From the NCBI RefSeq assembly GCF_000472445.1, contig NZ_AXAJ01000005.1, positions 248,626 through 312,625 on the forward strand: 64,000 bases of DNA. Direction: 5' to 3'. The first letter of the stretch is position 1; each line of letters opens with the position of its first letter. Source of the stretch: Burkholderia sp. WSM2230. Its GTDB lineage: Bacteria; Pseudomonadota; Gammaproteobacteria; Burkholderiales; Burkholderiaceae. Below are positions 61,981-64,000 of the stretch, in pieces. Under the pieces are notes generated by a model. That model searched no databases. It saw only the letters and a list, made by a program, of their open reading frames with translations, and was not told where the DNA came from. The translations under genes were made by a program, and so were the position numbers.

Positions 61981-62751
61981 TCACGGCGAGGGATTCAATA
62001 GCGTTTTGTCCGCTGCGTAAGGATCTTCGGCGCGCACCACGACAGCTGTGATGTTGTCCCGCCCGCCGCGTTCGAGAGCGAGGCTCACCAGTTGGCCGGG
62101 CGCGGTGTCGTGCGCCGCCGTGGTCAGCACCGCCAGCATGTCGTCCTCGCCGATCTCGTTGCTCAAGCCGTCGCTGCACAGCAGGAAAATGTCGCCGTCC
62201 GCGACTTCGATTGCATCGTCGTCGAGTTCGAGCAGGTCTGTTGCGCCCACGGCGCGCGTGATCATGTGCTGCGCCGGGTGATGCCGCGCTTCTTCATCCG
62301 TAATCACGCCGAGCGACTTGAGCGCTTCTACCTGGCTGTGATCGCGCGTGAGCTGACGCAGTTGTCGGTCGCGAACGAGATAGAGCCGGCTGTCGCCGGC
62401 CCACACGTAACCGCAAAACCGGTCGCATGCGAGAAGCGCAACGACAGTGCTGCCGATGCGCTGCACCTGGCGGCGCGCGGCCTCCTGTCTCAACTGACCA
62501 TTCGCCACCTGCAAATGCGCGCGTGCGTCCGCGATAAACGCCTTCATGCTGACAGGCGGGCCGAGCCGTTTCAATGCGTCGATCACGAGGCGGCTCGCAA
62601 GGTCGCCGACCGCGTGTCCGCCCATGCCGTCCGCGACGGCCCAGCGTCCGAGCTCGGCCTCGTCGAGGTACGCGTCCTCGTTGATTTCGCGCACACGTCC
62701 CGCGTCGGAACACGCGGACGACGTCCAGCGAAATTGGCTCGTGCAAGTCAC
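61981..62751 (-). CDS. PP2C-type Ser/Thr phosphatase, GTG start
   Basis: A 256-residue soluble PP2C phosphatase with all metal-site motifs: REINEDAYL, VADGMGGHAVGD, AGDSRLYLVRD, LLCSDGLSNEI and GGRDNITAVVV. It should reverse the kinase's phosphorylations. It starts at a GTG 5 bases after the LP-6 stop, with no strong ribosome site, so it is probably translated with LP-6 from the sigma-54 promoter. The C-terminal AADKTLLNPSP resembles the DKTTFVG site in the FHA protein. It converges with the sigma-54 activator gene. Confidence 0.9.
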   Translation of the reverse strand: MTCTSQFRWTSSACSDAGRVREINEDAYLDEAELGRWAVADGMGGHAVGDLASRLVIDALKRLGPPVSMKAFIADARAHLQVANGQLRQEAARRQVQRIGSTVVALLACDRFCGYVWAGDSRLYLVRDRQLRQLTRDHSQVEALKSLGVITDEEARHHPAQHMITRAVGATDLLELDDDAIEVADGDIFLLCSDGLSNEIGEDDMLAVLTTAAHDTAPGQLVSLALERGGRDNITAVVVRAEDPYAADKTLLNPSP

Positions 62752-62756
62752 AACGG

Positions 62757-63044
62757 CTACACCATATCGTTTCTGCTGCGGGCGTCAGGAGAGACACTTA
62801 TGTTCGAGTTCGCGCCGGTATTGCGCACGTCGACCGACTGGAACTGGTTGATCATCTGGTTAGCATAGAAGTTGTTGGACACCTCGTACAGATTCACGAC
62901 CGGTCCAATGCTCGGTGTTTCCCGCACATACGGTTGAATCCAGCCATACACCCAGGGCGCACCCCCGCCGCCGCGGATCGCCGCCATTGCTTTTCGGTCG
63001 AGTGCGAGGTTGAGCGAAAGATCGTTCACAGAAATAGAAGCCAT
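62757..63044 (-). CDS. Double-glycine leader peptide LP-6
   Basis: A 95-residue peptide with a GGAG ribosome site. The leader MASISVNDLSLNLALDRKAM, then AAIRGG, fits the family (NDLS, ALD, AM). The 69-residue mature part starts GGAPWVYGWIQPYVRE and later holds Asn-rich SNNFYANQMINQFQ and NTGANSNISV; no cysteine. It has the best sigma-54 promoter of the set and lies in one unit with the PP2C gene, tying a cargo gene directly to the signalling genes. Confidence 0.8.
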   Translation of the reverse strand: MASISVNDLSLNLALDRKAMAAIRGGGGAPWVYGWIQPYVRETPSIGPVVNLYEVSNNFYANQMINQFQSVDVRNTGANSNISVSPDARSRNDMV

Positions 63045-63106
63045 GTCGTTCTCCGGTTGACCGCGTGCGCCACGCGCGCGGCTTTAATGGATCTGGACGA
63101 GGATGG

Positions 63107-63122
63107 TGCAAGTGGTGTGCCA
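63107..63122 (-). promoter_or_regulatory. Sigma-54 (-24/-12) promoter of LP-6 and the PP2C gene
   Basis: On the minus strand TGGCAC-ACCAC-TTGCA matches the sigma-54 consensus at every conserved position. It lies 63 bases before the LP-6 start codon. Confidence 0.85.
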
Positions 63123-63450
63123 ATCTGCGTGCTACGCCATGCGTTTTTCTGCAACGCATTGACTGGCGCGGGAAGGCGGATCATTCCGACCTTGCAAAGT
63201 AATGCACGTAAGAGGCGATAGGTGGGGCCTTAACCAACATCCACGTGCTGCAACCGGTGTAACACCCAACACTTTTAGCTGCGATCGAGGCGTTGGGAAA
63301 CGCAGCTCCAAATGCCATTAAACATGCGGGGGACAGCGCGCACGACACCAACACATCTCCGCATTTTCTGTCGGTACACAGCCAACATCCGCTTCGCCGA
63401 AAACTGCCGGAATTCTCTGAAAGCCCGATGAATAAAGGCTTTTCAGCGCA

Positions 63451-63466
63451 TGGCCCGGATGATGCA
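63451..63466 (+). promoter_or_regulatory. Sigma-54 (-24/-12) promoter of the LRAT gene
   Basis: TGGCCC-GGATG-ATGCA keeps GG and GC at the required ten-base spacing with a fair match elsewhere, 41 bases before the ATG at 63507. It is weaker than the other four. Confidence 0.55.
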
Positions 63467-63506
63467 AAAGACCTCGCAACAGTGTTGGAAACGAACGAGG
63501 CAAGCC

Positions 63507-64000
63507 ATGAACACGAACTCTCTTCAGACGGGCAGCAAGGCTGACGGTGGATCGTCAGCCACCATCGACTTGCCGATCGGCTCGCATCTCGTCTCGACCC
63601 GCTGCGGCTACGAACATCACGGCATTTATGTGGGCAATGGCCGCGTGGTTCATTACGCGGGCTTTGCGGGCTCGACGCATCGCGGCCCGGTTGAAGAAGT
63701 CGAACTCGACCGTTTCGCGGCCGGGCATCCGCTGTCGATTCGCGCGACGCCCTGCGCGCGCTACCTCGGCGACGAAGCGGTGCGCCGCGCGCGCTCACGC
63801 CTCGGCGAAAACCGTTATCGCCTGCTGACCAACAACTGCGAGCACTTTTGCGCCTGGGTGCTGCTCGGCGAGAGCCGCAGCGAACAGGTGCATTGCAGCC
63901 TGCGCCATCCGCGCACCGGCATGCATGTGTTGATGTGCCTCGTAAAGGCATTCGTCGAGAACGGCGCGAAGAGCCGGCAGTTCGCCGCGCAAGTTGCGTG
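63507..64000 (+). CDS. LRAT-domain (NlpC/P60-like) protein, cut by the window end
   Basis: The first 164 codons of a gene that runs off the window. After about 20 variable residues an LRAT-type domain begins (IDLPIGSHLVSTRCGYEHHG, residues 20-39). It shows the His in HHGIYVG, VVHYAGF, and the catalytic-cysteine motif NNCEHFCAW near residue 110. LRAT proteins are papain-like acyltransferases or thioesterases. GAGG lies six bases before the ATG. The beginning MNTNSLQTGSKADGG has no signal peptide or double-glycine leader. With a sigma-54 promoter in front it probably belongs to the peptide system, perhaps in acylation; this is inference. Confidence 0.85.
   Translation, partial: MNTNSLQTGSKADGGSSATIDLPIGSHLVSTRCGYEHHGIYVGNGRVVHYAGFAGSTHRGPVEEVELDRFAAGHPLSIRATPCARYLGDEAVRRARSRLGENRYRLLTNNCEHFCAWVLLGESRSEQVHCSLRHPRTGMHVLMCLVKAFVENGAKSRQFAAQVA

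Larger units (their letters stand above)
63045..63506. other. Divergent regulatory region between LP-6 and the LRAT gene
   Basis: About 460 bases holding two sigma-54 promoters pointing apart (63107-63122 minus, 63451-63466 plus). Other elements are an ATGCGTT/AACGCAT inverted repeat close behind the LP-6 promoter (within 63130-63155), a GGTGTAACACC near-palindrome (63256-63266) and CCAACACTTTTA (63266-63277). No further gene is supported. Confidence 0.45.

Noticed and set aside
44487..62751. Type VI secretion locus suggested by kinase, FHA and PP2C genes
   Set aside because: No tss core genes (sheath, baseplate, ClpV, Hcp, VgrG) are present; the exporter in the cluster is of type I with a C39 peptidase.
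48981..63277. Shared 12-mer CCAACACTTTTA at 48981-48992 and 63266-63277 as a regulatory motif
   Set aside because: Many pairs of identical 12-mers are expected by chance in 64 kb; placement in two intergenic regions is suggestive but not enough.

Overview
The window is high-GC chromosomal DNA with the gene content of a Burkholderiaceae betaproteobacterium, most likely Paraburkholderia or a close relative. The genus is inferred from the mix of families (GlpSTPQUV glycerol transporter, DUF3309 and other tiny membrane proteins, YbfB/YjiJ-type MFS carriers, many LysR/IclR/TetR/AsnC regulators); no rRNA or marker gene fixes it. I saw no tRNA, rRNA, insertion sequence, prophage or CRISPR array.

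Left part (1-42,400) is ordinary metabolic and transport accessory sequence. It holds DUF899, DUF2182 and DUF1697 genes; a six-gene glycerol ABC transporter operon on the minus strand (8376 to 2354) closed by a clear terminator; a GGDEF/EAL protein; a Tat-exported purple-acid-phosphatase-like enzyme; a crotonase/CaiB/LysR unit; a tannase-like esterase; a candidate small RNA; a degenerate GGDEF-EAL protein next to galU; a divergent sugar ABC transporter cluster with an SDR dehydrogenase and an RpiR regulator; two overlapping IclR regulators facing an MBL-hydrolase / FAD-monooxygenase / DUF2783 / MFS operon across a palindrome that abuts the -35 box; a phosphopantetheinyl transferase; MFS/AsnC, glucose-dehydrogenase-like and TetR/MFS units; and two very small membrane proteins.

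Right part (42,500-64,000) looks like one dedicated system and is the highlight. It contains six small genes (68-95 aa) whose products share an N-terminal double-glycine leader (consensus xxLxIKDLSxxxELDxxAMSAVxGG) followed by unrelated-looking, cysteine-free, often Asn-rich bodies. It also contains a complete export route: an ABC exporter with two cNMP-binding-like domains and a C39 leader peptidase, an HlyD adaptor, a TolC/NodT-type outer-membrane lipoprotein and a cytoplasmic parvulin. The signalling layer is a Ser/Thr kinase with DUF4384, a double-FHA membrane protein and a PP2C phosphatase, as used to control type VI secretion, but no T6SS genes are present. Two further components are a secreted caspase-FGE protein and a pair of DUF4399 proteins. 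A sigma-54 activator gene overlaps the end of the exporter gene, and sigma-54 (-24/-12) promoters can be read in front of four of the six leader-peptide genes and in front of an LRAT-domain gene that runs off the window. I infer a sigma-54- and phosphorylation-controlled peptide secretion system of unknown biological output.
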